Positions 6,847 to 15,068 are shown, counted from the first letter of the stretch. The stretch is 21,693 nucleotides of DNA from Hyphomicrobiaceae bacterium (GCA_020638035.1 JACKJI010000030.1:1-21693); one strand, 5' to 3'. Notes: a model not told the origin generated them from the letters alone. Made by a program: numbers and translations.

Positions 6847-8082
6847 CTACTCCGCGGCGAGGCGCACGTAGGTATCCTTGGCAACGGGGCAGCGTTCCCA
6901 CAACTCGGTGAGAGCCTTGACCAGATAGTCCATCTGCTCGTCGGTGTGGACCGGACCGGGCGTCAGGCGAATGCGCTCCGTCCCCTTCGGCACCGTCGGA
7001 TAATTGATCGGCTGCACATAGATGCCATAGCGATCGAGCAGCGTATCGGTGACGGCTTTGCAGTGCACCGGATCACCAACCATCACCGGAACGATGTGGC
7101 TGGGCCCTTCGATCACCGGAAGGCCGGCGGCGATGAGGCGCGCCTTCAGCGTGCGGGCACGCTCCTGGTGCTTCTCACGCTCGACCTGACTGGTCTTGAG
7201 ATGGCGGATCGACGCCAGTGCGCCGGCCGCAACGGCAGGCGCCAGAGAAGTGGTGAAGATGAAGCCCGGCGCGAACGAACGGATCGCATCACACGTGTCG
7301 GCGGTGGCGGCGATGTAGCCGCCCATGACACCGAAGCCCTTGGCAAGCGTCCCGTTGATGATGTCGACACGGTCCATGACGCCGTCACGCTCGGCAATAC
7401 CGCCACCGCGAGGCCCGTACATGCCAACCGCATGCACCTCGTCGAGGTAGGTAAGCGCGTTGTACTTCTTAGCGAGGTCGCAGATCTTACCAATGGGCGC
7501 AATGTGGCCGTCCATCGAGTAGACCGACTCGAACGCGATCAGTTTGGGCGTATCGAGCGGGTACGTCTTCAGGCGCGCTTCCAGATCGGCCACGTCATTA
7601 TGGCGCCAGATCTCCTTGTTGACGCCACCGCGGCGGATACCCTCGATCATCGAGGCATGGTTCTTCTCGTCGGAGAAGATGACGAGGCCGGGAATCAGCT
7701 TCTGCAAGGTCGACAGCGTCGCATCGTTGGCGACATAGGCCGAGGTGAACAGCAGGGCCGCTTCCTTGCCATGCAGATCGGCGATCTCGCGCTCCAGCTC
7801 GACATGATAATGGCAGGTGCCCGAGATATTGCGGGTGCCACCGGAGCCAGCGCCGACCGTATCGATCGCCTCATGCATGGCGGCGAGCACGGAAGGATGC
7901 TGACCCATTCCCAGATAATCGTTGGAGCACCAGACGGTTATCGGACGGACGCTGCCGGAACCAGTAAACTGCTGGGCGGCCGGGAAGGCGCCACGCTGCC
8001 GTTTCAGATCTGCGAAAATGCGATAACGGCCTTCAGCCCGAATTCCATCAAGCGCGCCGCGCAACGTCTTGGCGTAGTCCAT
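6847..8082 (-). CDS. hemA: 5-aminolevulinate synthase
   Basis: This enzyme condenses glycine and succinyl-CoA to 5-aminolevulinate, the committed step of the Shemin route to heme and other tetrapyrroles used by alphaproteobacteria. The 411-residue protein matches the family length. The PLP lysine is Lys248 in GTLAKGFGVMGGYIA, the same number as in the well-studied Rhodobacter enzyme. Other family signatures are WCSNDYLGMGQHP, the glycine-rich GAGSGGTRNISGT, SDEKNHASMI and TYLDEVHAVGMYG. The ATG at 8082 has AAGGA six bases upstream. A strong terminator follows the gene, and it stands alone as a transcription unit. The next pathway enzyme, HemB, is encoded about 6 kb away on the other strand. 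No FNR-type TTGAT-N4-ATCAA box was found in front of it. Confidence 0.98.
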   Translation of the reverse strand: MDYAKTLRGALDGIRAEGRYRIFADLKRQRGAFPAAQQFTGSGSVRPITVWCSNDYLGMGQHPSVLAAMHEAIDTVGAGSGGTRNISGTCHYHVELEREIADLHGKEAALLFTSAYVANDATLSTLQKLIPGLVIFSDEKNHASMIEGIRRGGVNKEIWRHNDVADLEARLKTYPLDTPKLIAFESVYSMDGHIAPIGKICDLAKKYNALTYLDEVHAVGMYGPRGGGIAERDGVMDRVDIINGTLAKGFGVMGGYIAATADTCDAIRSFAPGFIFTTSLAPAVAAGALASIRHLKTSQVEREKHQERARTLKARLIAAGLPVIEGPSHIVPVMVGDPVHCKAVTDTLLDRYGIYVQPINYPTVPKGTERIRLTPGPVHTDEQMDYLVKALTELWERCPVAKDTYVRLAAE

Positions 8083-8667
8083 CAGCGTCCTTCACTCCCT
8101 CAGCATCAGCGTATTGCAGCACGTGACTGCCCGGTGGGCAACGCCTTCTTCCGTCCCAATTGCAGCGCCGATTGTCGCTCCTGTTAGGGGCGGCGAGCTT
8201 GCGGCCCGGTCCCATCCCGTTCGTATCGGCTCCGGCATCCGCAGTGTGCGGCATTTTTTTCCGGATTTATCGAACAACTGCGATGGGTTCAAGGCCAGAC
8301 TTCGAACCTTTTTGTGATCTTAGACCTGACATGGTGGAATGAGCTTCGTCTTGACGATGGTCAACCGTTGCGGCGGGGCAGTTGCGACAGCAAACCGCAC
8401 GACGTGGGGATGAATAGGACGTAGCCGCCTGAACCGAGAGGCAGAAGTGCGCCTTCGCAGAGGCTGAACCGACGTGACGGGCGGTGCTGCGGAAAAAAGC
8501 GCGGCCCAAACAATCAGATAGAACCCGGCTTCTCAATAATCGGGCGCGGAAGCGCACCGGACTTGATGTCCGGCGATTCGCAGCCACCGCAAGAAGCCGT
8601 TGCCACGCGGGCATGCCCGCATGATCTGACTGCGCTAAGTGAAAAAAGCGACCAGCGTTTGAGTTCG
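8083..8667. other. 585-base gap upstream of hemA
   Basis: The interval should hold the hemA promoter and the end of the L,D-transpeptidase transcript. It contains a nested hairpin with a T7 tract (8231-8265), a 17-base inverted repeat CCGGAC/GTCCGG (8557-8573) and a 14-base palindrome GCGGGCATGCCCGC (8607-8620). The last two may help end the transpeptidase transcript but lack T runs. No protein or tRNA could be supported; the 66-115 codon frames here look random. Confidence 0.4.
8231..8265 (+). terminator. Plus-strand hairpin with T7 tract in the hemA upstream region
   Basis: CCGCA and TGCGG (8239-8251) form a short stem with a GTG loop, followed by CA and seven Ts (8254-8260). Outer arms TCCGG (8231-8235) and CCGGA (8261-8265) enclose it. 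It has the form of an intrinsic terminator reading rightward, but no plus-strand gene is known to end here. It lies 150-185 bases upstream of the hemA start. Confidence 0.45.
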
Positions 8668-9984
8668 TCAGTAGGCCGAGGCCGTGTCGCCGACGCCATC
8701 ACGCTGATAAAGATCACGGCGGAACTGGACGACGCCGTCCTCGGTCGCCCATGCGGTGATGTAGACGAAATAGAGGGGTACCGGCTTCCTCACCCGCACG
8801 TCCTTGCGTTCACCGGACTTCTTCAAAGCCGTGATGTCATCCAGCCTCACACCCTGATCCTCCAGGATCCAGGCGGCGAGCTTCTCGATGTTGCTGACAC
8901 GAATGCAGCCCGAGCTGGCGGCACGGAAGTTCCGACCGAACAGACTCTCCGACGGCGTATCGTGCATGTAGACCGAGTGGCTGTTGTGGAAGTTGATCTT
9001 CAGGAAGCCAAGCGGATTGTCCTTGCCCGGCTGCTGCGAGTAGCTGAGCGCGTTCGGCATCGCCGAGTTCCACTTGATCTTCTCCGGATCGAGCTTGCGG
9101 CCATTGCCGTCGTAAGCATCGATGCCGAACTTGACGAGCACGTCCTTACCGGCGGCCTGCATCTGGCGGCCCTTCGGAATAAGGTCCTTCTGCACCACTG
9201 TCGGCGGCAAACGCCAAATGGGATTGAAGTTCATCTCATGGATCGTCGACGTCAGGATTGGCGTCTGGCGCTCGGGCTTTCCGACGACGCCGGTGTGCCG
9301 TGAGATGACGCGGTCGCTGTCCACCGCCTCGATCTGCGCGGCGGGGATATTGACGACGACATACTTTTTCTTGGCGAGACCGGAATATTCGCGCAGCCGG
9401 TTGAGTCCTGCCTTGAGCTGCTTCAGACGCGCGACAGCGGGAACATTGAGCGCAGCGATGGTGCGCTTGTCGACGATGCCGGTCGGCGTCAAGCCATTGG
9501 TGGCCTGGAACCGTTTGACGGCGGCCTCCAGCTCGGTACCGAAGTGGTCGGGATAAGATGAAGCTTCGCGCAGATGACCCGAGGCGCGCAGGCGTGCGTA
9601 AAGTTCGGCAACGGCTGCACCGTTCGTGCCCGGTTGCAGCTCCTTTTCGCCGATCGGTTTCCAGCCGCCATCCGCCACGATGCCTTCGTAGCGCTTGATG
9701 GCCTGCTTGGTCGCCTCGATGTTCGCCGGTGACAGCGTCGGATAACCGCGCGGCGGGTTCGCCTCCCACTCGCGGACGAACTGCCGATCATACGAGCCCG
9801 ATCCGTACGAGCCCGACCCATAGGAGAACGAAGTGGTGTCGCTGGTCGGACCAAACCGCAACCAGGAGTTGCCGTCGTTGGCCTGCGCGCAATCGGTGAC
9901 CAGGAACGTCCCGGCAAAACTGAGAGCCGCAGCGGCCGTCGCTGCAAGGCTCCGCGAGGACTTAGAGAAACTGGCCGCGATCAT
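8668..9984 (-). CDS. ldtP: Periplasmic L,D-transpeptidase (YcbB-like, LdtP-type)
   Basis: L,D-transpeptidases make 3-3 cross-links in peptidoglycan or attach proteins to it. The 438-residue protein begins with a signal sequence (basic SKSSRS, a hydrophobic run to about 30, likely cleavage after AQA at 36). Residues 55-66 are a small YGSGS repeat. A peptidoglycan-binding domain covers about 118-180 (LQPGTNGAAVAEL, FQATNGLTPTGIVDKRTIAALN). The YkuD catalytic domain covers about 207-380, with His341 (YMHDTP) and Cys360 in SSGCIRVSN. The ATG at 9984 has GAAGG/AAGGGG purine-rich sequence before it. The gene lies downstream of ldtR on the same strand. In Liberibacter and Sinorhizobium LdtR activates an L,D-transpeptidase gene called ldtP; the symbol here rests on that neighbourhood. 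Confidence 0.93.
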   Translation of the reverse strand: MIAASFSKSSRSLAATAAAALSFAGTFLVTDCAQANDGNSWLRFGPTSDTTSFSYGSGSYGSGSYDRQFVREWEANPPRGYPTLSPANIEATKQAIKRYEGIVADGGWKPIGEKELQPGTNGAAVAELYARLRASGHLREASSYPDHFGTELEAAVKRFQATNGLTPTGIVDKRTIAALNVPAVARLKQLKAGLNRLREYSGLAKKKYVVVNIPAAQIEAVDSDRVISRHTGVVGKPERQTPILTSTIHEMNFNPIWRLPPTVVQKDLIPKGRQMQAAGKDVLVKFGIDAYDGNGRKLDPEKIKWNSAMPNALSYSQQPGKDNPLGFLKINFHNSHSVYMHDTPSESLFGRNFRAASSGCIRVSNIEKLAAWILEDQGVRLDDITALKKSGERKDVRVRKPVPLYFVYITAWATEDGVVQFRRDLYQRDGVGDTASAY

Positions 9985-10147
9985 ACCCCTTCACCTTCTT
10001 CCATCGAGGTCCTGTAGGACGATGTCACCATCCCCATGCCGACGATCCAGACGTTTGACCGTTTCGGCGACGCGCTAAGTAGTCTTAAGAACACCGCCAC
10101 GGATCCCTGCGCAGGAAGCTCAGCGTCTCGTCTGGTGACGCATCGCA

Positions 10148-10166
10148 AACAAACGCTAACTTTGTT
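10148..10166. promoter_or_regulatory. Inverted repeat, candidate operator upstream of the L,D-transpeptidase gene
   Basis: AACAAA and TTTGTT are perfect 6-bp arms separated by seven bases, an A/T-rich island in GC-rich DNA and of a size typical for a MarR-family dimer site. It is about 165 bases upstream of the transpeptidase start, between it and ldtR. Binding by LdtR is a guess from position. Confidence 0.3.
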
Positions 10167-10457
10167 GAAACGCCGATCCAAGCTGGCCGACGCGTGGCTA
10201 CGCGAGACCCTGCCTCCATAGGCGCTCCAGAGCCCGGCGGAGATAACTCCGCGAGGGCGTTCCCAAGCATGGGCATCCGATGATGCTCGGACTGACGTTA
10301 CGAAAATACAAAAACGCAAACAAACCCTGCCGCAGAACCTCGTCAAGGCGCGGTGAGATCACGCTCAGCCTGAGGCATTGGCGCTGTTTTGAAAAGTCCA
10401 AAACCCCGACAACGAAGAGGCGATTCATCCGTGATGCCGGGATGCCACAAACGAGAC

Positions 10458-10481
10458 CGGCACGCCCCAAGGGGCGTGCCG
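10458..10481 (-). terminator. Hairpin terminator after ldtR
   Basis: CGGCACGCCCC and GGGGCGTGCCG form an 11-bp inverted repeat around a two-base centre, about 40 bases past the ldtR stop. On the minus strand it is followed by GTCTCGTTTG, only moderately T-rich. Confidence 0.65.
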
Positions 10482-10521
10482 TTCGATCCCGTTGTAAATG
10501 CCGCTTCAGCCTCGAAGCAAC

Positions 10522-11031
10522 TCAGAGCTGGTAGCTGATCTGATACGACCAGAACCGCTCCAGGCGCACCAGCGAGCGATTGAGACGCTGCAGATCCTCA
10601 GTGTCCACTTCGCCCACCTTTTCCAGCGATCCAAGCTGACGCTGATAAAGGTTCTGCACCACCCGGCTTGCCTCCAGCCCCTTGTCGGAGAGGCTCACCC
10701 GTACCGAGCGCTTGTCCGTTTCGGAGCGCTTGTAATGGATGTAGCCCATATCGACGAGCTTCTTCAGGTTGTAGGAGACATTCGAGCCGAGATAGTAGCC
10801 GCGGGTCTTCAGTTCACCCGCGGTCAACTCGGCCGAGCCGATGTTATAGAGCAGCAGCGCCTGGACGCTGTTGAGATCCGAGCCGCCCAGGCGGTCGAAC
10901 TCATCCTTGATCACATCGAGGAGAAGACGGTGCAAACGCTCGATCAACCGCAGCGCTTGCAGATACTCGCTTCGGACCTCGCCATCCTCCGCTGGCGCAC
11001 GTCTGCGCGCCATATCTATTGCAACACTCAT
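10522..11031 (-). CDS. ldtR: LdtR, MarR-family regulator of L,D-transpeptidase expression
   Basis: The 169-residue protein is a MarR-type dimeric winged-helix regulator. The segment ELTAGELKTRGYYLGSNVSY is highly characteristic of LdtR from Liberibacter and rhizobia, and the wing HYKRSETDKRSVRVSLSDKG follows. LdtR is known to control an L,D-transpeptidase gene and osmotic-stress tolerance and to respond to small aromatic ligands. The transpeptidase gene follows on the same strand after a terminator and its own upstream region, so the two are neighbours but probably separate transcripts. I chose the ATG at 11031, which has GAGG eight bases upstream; an in-frame ATG at 11085 would add 18 basic residues. 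Several TAGTT motifs lie upstream and might be autoregulatory sites. Confidence 0.92.
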   Translation of the reverse strand: MSVAIDMARRRAPAEDGEVRSEYLQALRLIERLHRLLLDVIKDEFDRLGGSDLNSVQALLLYNIGSAELTAGELKTRGYYLGSNVSYNLKKLVDMGYIHYKRSETDKRSVRVSLSDKGLEASRVVQNLYQRQLGSLEKVGEVDTEDLQRLNRSLVRLERFWSYQISYQL

Positions 11032-11104
11032 TGGACATGCCTCGCTACTGTTCGACGCAACCCTTGTTTTTGCTTTTCGGGCCATGCCTCACAGTATCGC
11101 AGAC

Positions 11105-11172
11105 AACTAAAACTTGCCTGAACAGACATAGTTAAAGACGAGTTACAGGGGGGGACCGATTAAAGCCTAGTT
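11105..11172. promoter_or_regulatory. Cluster of TAGTT motifs upstream of ldtR
   Basis: In an A/T-rich patch in front of ldtR the word TAGTT occurs at 11129-11133 and 11168-11172 on the plus strand and as its complement at 11105-11109. Flanks are similar (TAGTTAAAG, TAGTTTACC, TAGTTGTC). This could be promoter sequence or a regulator binding region; the evidence is only repetition. Confidence 0.22.
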
Positions 11173-11257
11173 TACCACGGGCCAGACCATCCCTCCCGGC
11201 ATGAGCGACCGACCGCGAGCGGCCGCCAAGCCCGCCCGTCTGATCCCAACGCCCGGA

Positions 11258-12379
11258 TCAGACCCTGGCCGCCTGCATCTCAGCCCGTGTCGGCAGCACC
11301 AACTCGTCCACGTCAGGCAGCGGGGCAAAGTAAGCCTCGATCATGGATGCGGTTGCATCGGCCAGTGTCGCCGGCCGCCACACGGGGAGGTTGTCCTTGT
11401 CGACGAGTGCCGCCCGGACGCCCTCGGCGAAGTCATGTCCCTCAAGACACCGGCAGGCAAGCCGCTGGTCGGCCGTCAGCACCTCGCGCAGATCCATCCG
11501 CGCGGCATGGCGCAGGTGGCGCAGCGTAACCTTCAGTGACATTGGCGAGCGCTTGCCGAGATCTGCGAGAACCGCCGCGGCAAAGCCCTGGTCTGGACCC
11601 GTCACGGCCTCCAGGCGCGCAAGGATCGCCTCGACGCTATCGCCGGCAAAACAGTGTGCGATGACCGATGCGACGGCGACCAGCTCGCCGGGGCCTGGAT
11701 CGACATGACGGTCATCGAGCAGCGGATCGACGGGCTGGGCGTCCGCCAGCGCAGCGGCAATCTCGTCGAAATGTTCAGACGAAATGCAGTGGGTCGCCAG
11801 CCCAAGGCGGTAGGCGTCGGCTCGGCCGATGGTCCGGCCGGTCAGCCCCAGGTACGTTCCGACCTCGCCGGGCAGTCGGGATAGGGCATGAGCAACCCCG
11901 ACGTCTGGAAACAGGCCGATTGCCGTTTCGGGCATGCCGAACCGGTAACCCGGCCCCGCGACGCGATGCGTATTGTAGAGCGAGATGCCCACGCCTGAAC
12001 CCATGACGAGGCCGTCAATGAACGAGATCGTCGGCTTGGAAAAGCACTCCAAAGTCCAGTTGAGCGCATACTCGCGGGCGAAGGCCGCGCGGGCTGCAGC
12101 CGGATCCTGGCGATGCAAGGCAATCAGCTCCCGTACATCGCCACCAGCCGAGAAGGCCTTCGGGCTCCGCGAGCGAATGAGCAGGGCGTAGATATTCGGG
12201 TCGCGTGCCAGGCGCGGAATGACTGCGGCAAATTCGTCGCGCATGGCAATGGTCAACGCGTTGAGGGCGCGCGTCCGGCCGAGCCATACCGTCACCGTCG
12301 CGCCATCGCGCTCCGTGGCCAGATCGGGGTTCGTCTCCGGAGCGGCGCCCGACCCTTGATCCACAGATTTGCCTTCCAT
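11258..12379 (-). CDS. 3-hydroxyisobutyryl-CoA hydrolase (crotonase superfamily)
   Basis: The 373-residue protein has the size and motifs of the HIBYL-CoA hydrolase branch of the enoyl-CoA hydratase superfamily, which releases 3-hydroxyisobutyrate during valine breakdown. Visible motifs are AFSAGGDVREL (76-85, oxyanion hole and CoA binding), PTISFIDGLVMGSGVGIS (116-133, second oxyanion glycine) and FGMPETAIGLFPDVG (147-161, carrying the catalytic Glu151 and Asp159). The C-terminal helical segment (MSLKVTLRHLRHA to MIEAYF) is also typical. The ATG at 12379 has GAGGGG six bases upstream; an ATG at 12403 would add eight residues without a ribosome site. It precedes ldtR on the same strand with a 226-base gap, probably independent. 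A related enoyl-CoA hydratase activity cannot be excluded from sequence alone. Confidence 0.9.
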   Translation of the reverse strand: MEGKSVDQGSGAAPETNPDLATERDGATVTVWLGRTRALNALTIAMRDEFAAVIPRLARDPNIYALLIRSRSPKAFSAGGDVRELIALHRQDPAAARAAFAREYALNWTLECFSKPTISFIDGLVMGSGVGISLYNTHRVAGPGYRFGMPETAIGLFPDVGVAHALSRLPGEVGTYLGLTGRTIGRADAYRLGLATHCISSEHFDEIAAALADAQPVDPLLDDRHVDPGPGELVAVASVIAHCFAGDSVEAILARLEAVTGPDQGFAAAVLADLGKRSPMSLKVTLRHLRHAARMDLREVLTADQRLACRCLEGHDFAEGVRAALVDKDNLPVWRPATLADATASMIEAYFAPLPDVDELVLPTRAEMQAARV

Positions 12380-12466
12380 GCCGGCCCCTCGTCCACCGTT
12401 CATCGACAGTTATCGCCCGCGAGCAACGTACGCGGTCAAGGTCTGCCTCATTTCGGGGCTATACAC

Positions 12467-12495
12467 CACCCCACATTGTCACGACACTTGGGGTG
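12467..12495. promoter_or_regulatory. Extended inverted repeat in the divergent promoter region
   Basis: Arms CACCCCA (12467-12473) and TGGGGTG (12489-12495) are perfectly complementary, and inside them TGTC-AC-GACA forms a second nested palindrome. The region lies between the divergent hydrolase (start 12379) and extensin-like gene (start 12568). It could be an operator for either gene or an RNA hairpin in the extensin-like leader. Confidence 0.35.
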
Positions 12496-12567
12496 ATTCG
12501 CGCGGGCTGCCATCAAACGCTTTGGGGAGCGGGTAGCCGGCGGACTTCGACGGGGGACGTCACTTTG

Positions 12568-13890
12568 ATGCGATGCGGTCCATGGGGCCCGGCGCTTGCG
12601 TCGGGGCTGTTCCTCAGTGTTTTCGCCGCCAACGGTGCTGTCGCCGAGACGACGAGCATGCGGTTCGTTGCGCAACCCGAACTTCTTCAGGCCGTCGATC
12701 CGACCCGCGCCACGGCAGCCGCGCAAGTTTCGGCACCTCAGCAGCCGGCGGCTGTGACACCTCCGACACCATCGCCCGCTGCTGCCGTCACCGCGGCCGA
12801 TGCCGTTGCAGTGACGAAAGGCCCGTCGCGGCGTGCCATGCCCTCCAGTTGGCCGGTCACACTGAGTGAGGTCCAGGAGCGGAATAAGGCAATGACATCC
12901 GGGACGGTCGATGCATGGTCGCCCGATGAGATCAAGGACGCCCGTCAGCGCTGCGCGGCGATCCTGAAGCAGATACCTGCGGTCGTCATCGAGGAGGAGC
13001 CCATCAAGGAGGGCTCATGCGGTGACCCCGCCCCCGTTCAACTCATCAGCATCGGCCGCAAGCCCGAGGTTGTCTTCTCGCCGCCGGCAATCGTCAATTG
13101 CGAGATGGTGCAAGCCCTGCACACGTGGATCAGCACCGGACTGCAGCCACTCGCCCGTCGCCATTTGGGCGGACCGATCATCAAGATCGAGAAGATGAGC
13201 GACTACTCCTGCCGCAATGCCTACGGCCGGGCAAAGGGTCGACTGTCCGAGCATGGCCGTGCCAACGCTCTCGACATCTCCGGTTTCACCACGGCCAAGG
13301 GCGACACAGCCATGCTGCTGGCCGACTGGGGCCTCACGCAGCGCGACATCCGCCGGCAGATCGCGGCCGCAAAAGCCAAAGCCGATGCCGAACAGAAAAG
13401 GAGAGTGGCCGAAGAGCGAAAAGGCCAGGAGAACGCGCGCGCAGCACTGCACAAGGAACCGACACCTGATGGCACGGCAGGCGTAACGCGCAGCGCAAGC
13501 AACGAAACTGGAGCACTGCCGCCCAGCGCATTGGGCATAACAAGCGGCGCGCCGGCGGGTGGTGTCGCGCGGGGATCGATCATCGATGGCATCCCGCGCG
13601 TGACGGTCTCGCTTCCAGGGGCTTCGGCGGACACATCTTCCGCGTTCGATGCTCCGAGCCGGCTTGGCGGGCCAAAGCCCGGCGACTGGACCGTGAAGAG
13701 CGTCGTGACGCCCGCCGCGGCCCGCGGGGCTGCGGTCAACGAGATCCGCAAGCAGCGGTTCCTCAAAGGCGCGCACACGAGTGCCTGCAAGGTCTTCGGC
13801 ACGGTGCTCGGACCTGAGGCCAACAACGCCCACCGCAACCACCTGCACGTGGACCTTGCCCAGCGGTCATCGGGCGCCTTCTGCCAGTAG
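12568..13890 (+). CDS. Secreted extensin-like domain protein with a long internal insertion
   Basis: The 440-residue protein starts with a signal peptide (hydrophobic ALASGLFLSVFAANGAVA, likely cleaved near 26), then an Ala/Pro/Thr-rich linker to about 85. The extensin-like C-terminal domain (PF06904) is recognisable in two blocks: CEMVQALHTW with CRNAYGRAKGRLSEHGRANALDISGF (about 175-240), and GAHTSACKVFGTVLGPEANN followed by HRNHLHVDLA (about 400-432). The His/Asp motifs resemble zinc D,D-peptidases of the LAS type, so a role at peptidoglycan is plausible but unproven. Between the blocks lie about 150 extra residues: a Lys/Glu/Ala helix likely to form a coiled coil, then Gly/Ser/Ala-rich sequence. 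I chose the ATG at 12568 because it gives a signal peptide; the frame is open from 12493. Confidence 0.85.
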   Translation: MRCGPWGPALASGLFLSVFAANGAVAETTSMRFVAQPELLQAVDPTRATAAAQVSAPQQPAAVTPPTPSPAAAVTAADAVAVTKGPSRRAMPSSWPVTLSEVQERNKAMTSGTVDAWSPDEIKDARQRCAAILKQIPAVVIEEEPIKEGSCGDPAPVQLISIGRKPEVVFSPPAIVNCEMVQALHTWISTGLQPLARRHLGGPIIKIEKMSDYSCRNAYGRAKGRLSEHGRANALDISGFTTAKGDTAMLLADWGLTQRDIRRQIAAAKAKADAEQKRRVAEERKGQENARAALHKEPTPDGTAGVTRSASNETGALPPSALGITSGAPAGGVARGSIIDGIPRVTVSLPGASADTSSAFDAPSRLGGPKPGDWTVKSVVTPAAARGAAVNEIRKQRFLKGAHTSACKVFGTVLGPEANNAHRNHLHVDLAQRSSGAFCQ

Positions 13891-14027
13891 GCGGCCACAG
13901 GCTGCGGCCAATCGGGCTGCGAAGATCTCGACCGCATCGGCCGCTTTGATCTCTGGGCCTTGCAATTGGCGCCAAGCGCGGGGATGGTGGCGGCGCATGA
14001 GCCACTGGTAACCCACCTATCTTTCCC

Positions 14028-15068
14028 ATGAACAAGCCCTCGCCTCCCGCTCCTGGCGGCGCCCGCAATGGACATCAGCCCATGACTGGATTCCCGGCGA
14101 CGCGCATGCGCCGCAACCGCAAGTCTGATTGGGCGCGCCGCCTCGTCGCCGAACATGCGCTGTCGGCAAGTGATCTCATCTGGCCGCTGTTCGTGCTCGA
14201 GGGGACGAACGAGCGGCAGAAGGTCGCCTCGATGCCGGGCGTCGAGCGGTTGTCCGTCGATCTTGCCGTGAGTGCAGCGCGCGAAGCAGCAAGCCTCGGC
14301 ATTCCGGCAATCGCACTCTTCCCTTACACCGATCCGAAGCTGCGCACCGACGATGCGCGCGAGGCCTTCAACACTGACAACCTCGTCTGCCGCGCCACAC
14401 GCGCGATCAAGGACGCCGGCATCGACATCGGCATCATTCTCGACGTAGCCCTCGACCCATATACGAGTCACGGCCACGACGGCTTGCTGATCGGCGGCGA
14501 AATTGCCAACGATGCAACACTCGAAGCATTGGTGAAGCAGTCGCTCGTACAGGCAGCAGCGGGCTGCGATATCCTCGCGCCGTCCGACATGATGGACGGT
14601 CGCGTCGGTGCTATCCGGGGAGCGCTTGAAAGCGATGGCCATACGGGCACGCAGATCATGTCCTACGCCGCCAAGTACGCGAGCGCGTTCTACGGGCCAT
14701 TCCGCGACGCGGTCGGCTCCTCGTCGACACTGAAGGGCGACAAACGCACCTACCAGATGGACCCCGCCAATACCGATGAGGCGCTGCGCGAAGTGGCGCT
14801 CGACATCGAGGAAGGCGCCGACATGGTGATGGTCAAACCTGGCATGCCGTATCTCGATATCGTTCAGCGCGTATCGGAGACGTTCCAGGTGCCGACCTTC
14901 GCCTATCAGGTGTCAGGCGAGTACGCGATGATGATGGCGGCAGCCGAGAAGGGCTGGCTCGACGGCGACAAGGTAATGATGGAAAGCCTGCTCGCCTTCA
15001 AGCGCGCTGGCGCGGCCGGCATCCTCACCTACTTCGCGCCGAAGGTAGCTCGCCTCATCAACGCCTGA
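14028..15068 (+). CDS. hemB: Porphobilinogen synthase (delta-aminolevulinic acid dehydratase)
   Basis: HemB joins two molecules of 5-aminolevulinate to porphobilinogen, the step after HemA. The 346-residue protein has the two active-site lysines in MSYAAKYASAFYGPFRD (Lys216) and MVMVKPGMPYLD (Lys270). In the metal-binding segment, residues 139-152 read DVALDPYTSHGHDG, with Ala, Asp and Asp where zinc enzymes have three cysteines, so this is the magnesium-dependent type known from Pseudomonas and rhizobia. The ATG at 14028 lacks a good ribosome site; Met19 (14082) is an alternative and would remove a Pro/Gly-rich tail. It lies 137 bases after the extensin-like gene on the same strand and converges with the DUF2155 gene. 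Confidence 0.97.
   Translation: MNKPSPPAPGGARNGHQPMTGFPATRMRRNRKSDWARRLVAEHALSASDLIWPLFVLEGTNERQKVASMPGVERLSVDLAVSAAREAASLGIPAIALFPYTDPKLRTDDAREAFNTDNLVCRATRAIKDAGIDIGIILDVALDPYTSHGHDGLLIGGEIANDATLEALVKQSLVQAAAGCDILAPSDMMDGRVGAIRGALESDGHTGTQIMSYAAKYASAFYGPFRDAVGSSSTLKGDKRTYQMDPANTDEALREVALDIEEGADMVMVKPGMPYLDIVQRVSETFQVPTFAYQVSGEYAMMMAAAEKGWLDGDKVMMESLLAFKRAGAAGILTYFAPKVARLINA

Larger units (their letters stand above)
9985..10521. other. 537-base gap between ldtR and the L,D-transpeptidase gene
   Basis: The interval holds the ldtR terminator (10458-10481) and should hold the transpeptidase promoter and any LdtR site. Two inverted repeats stand out: AACAAA-N7-TTTGTT (10148-10166) and GCGGAG-ATAA-CTCCGC (10237-10252). 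Either could be an operator. I do not remember the published LdtR site well enough to compare. No gene is supported. Confidence 0.4.

Noticed and set aside
6946..8187. 413-codon open frame antisense to hemA
   Set aside because: It mirrors a strongly conserved gene, is rich in Arg, Asp and Val as expected from the complement of GC-biased codons, and matches no family.
8520..8600. tRNA-like hairpin region
   Set aside because: A CCGGAC/GTCCGG stem is present but there is no T-arm, anticodon arm or acceptor pairing.
8267..8614. 115-codon minus-strand frame in the hemA upstream region
   Set aside because: Arg/Ser-rich without domains or a ribosome site.
13221..14642. 473-codon minus-strand frame across the extensin-like and hemB genes
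   Set aside because: It spans two well-supported genes and the gap between them, with no recognisable domain.
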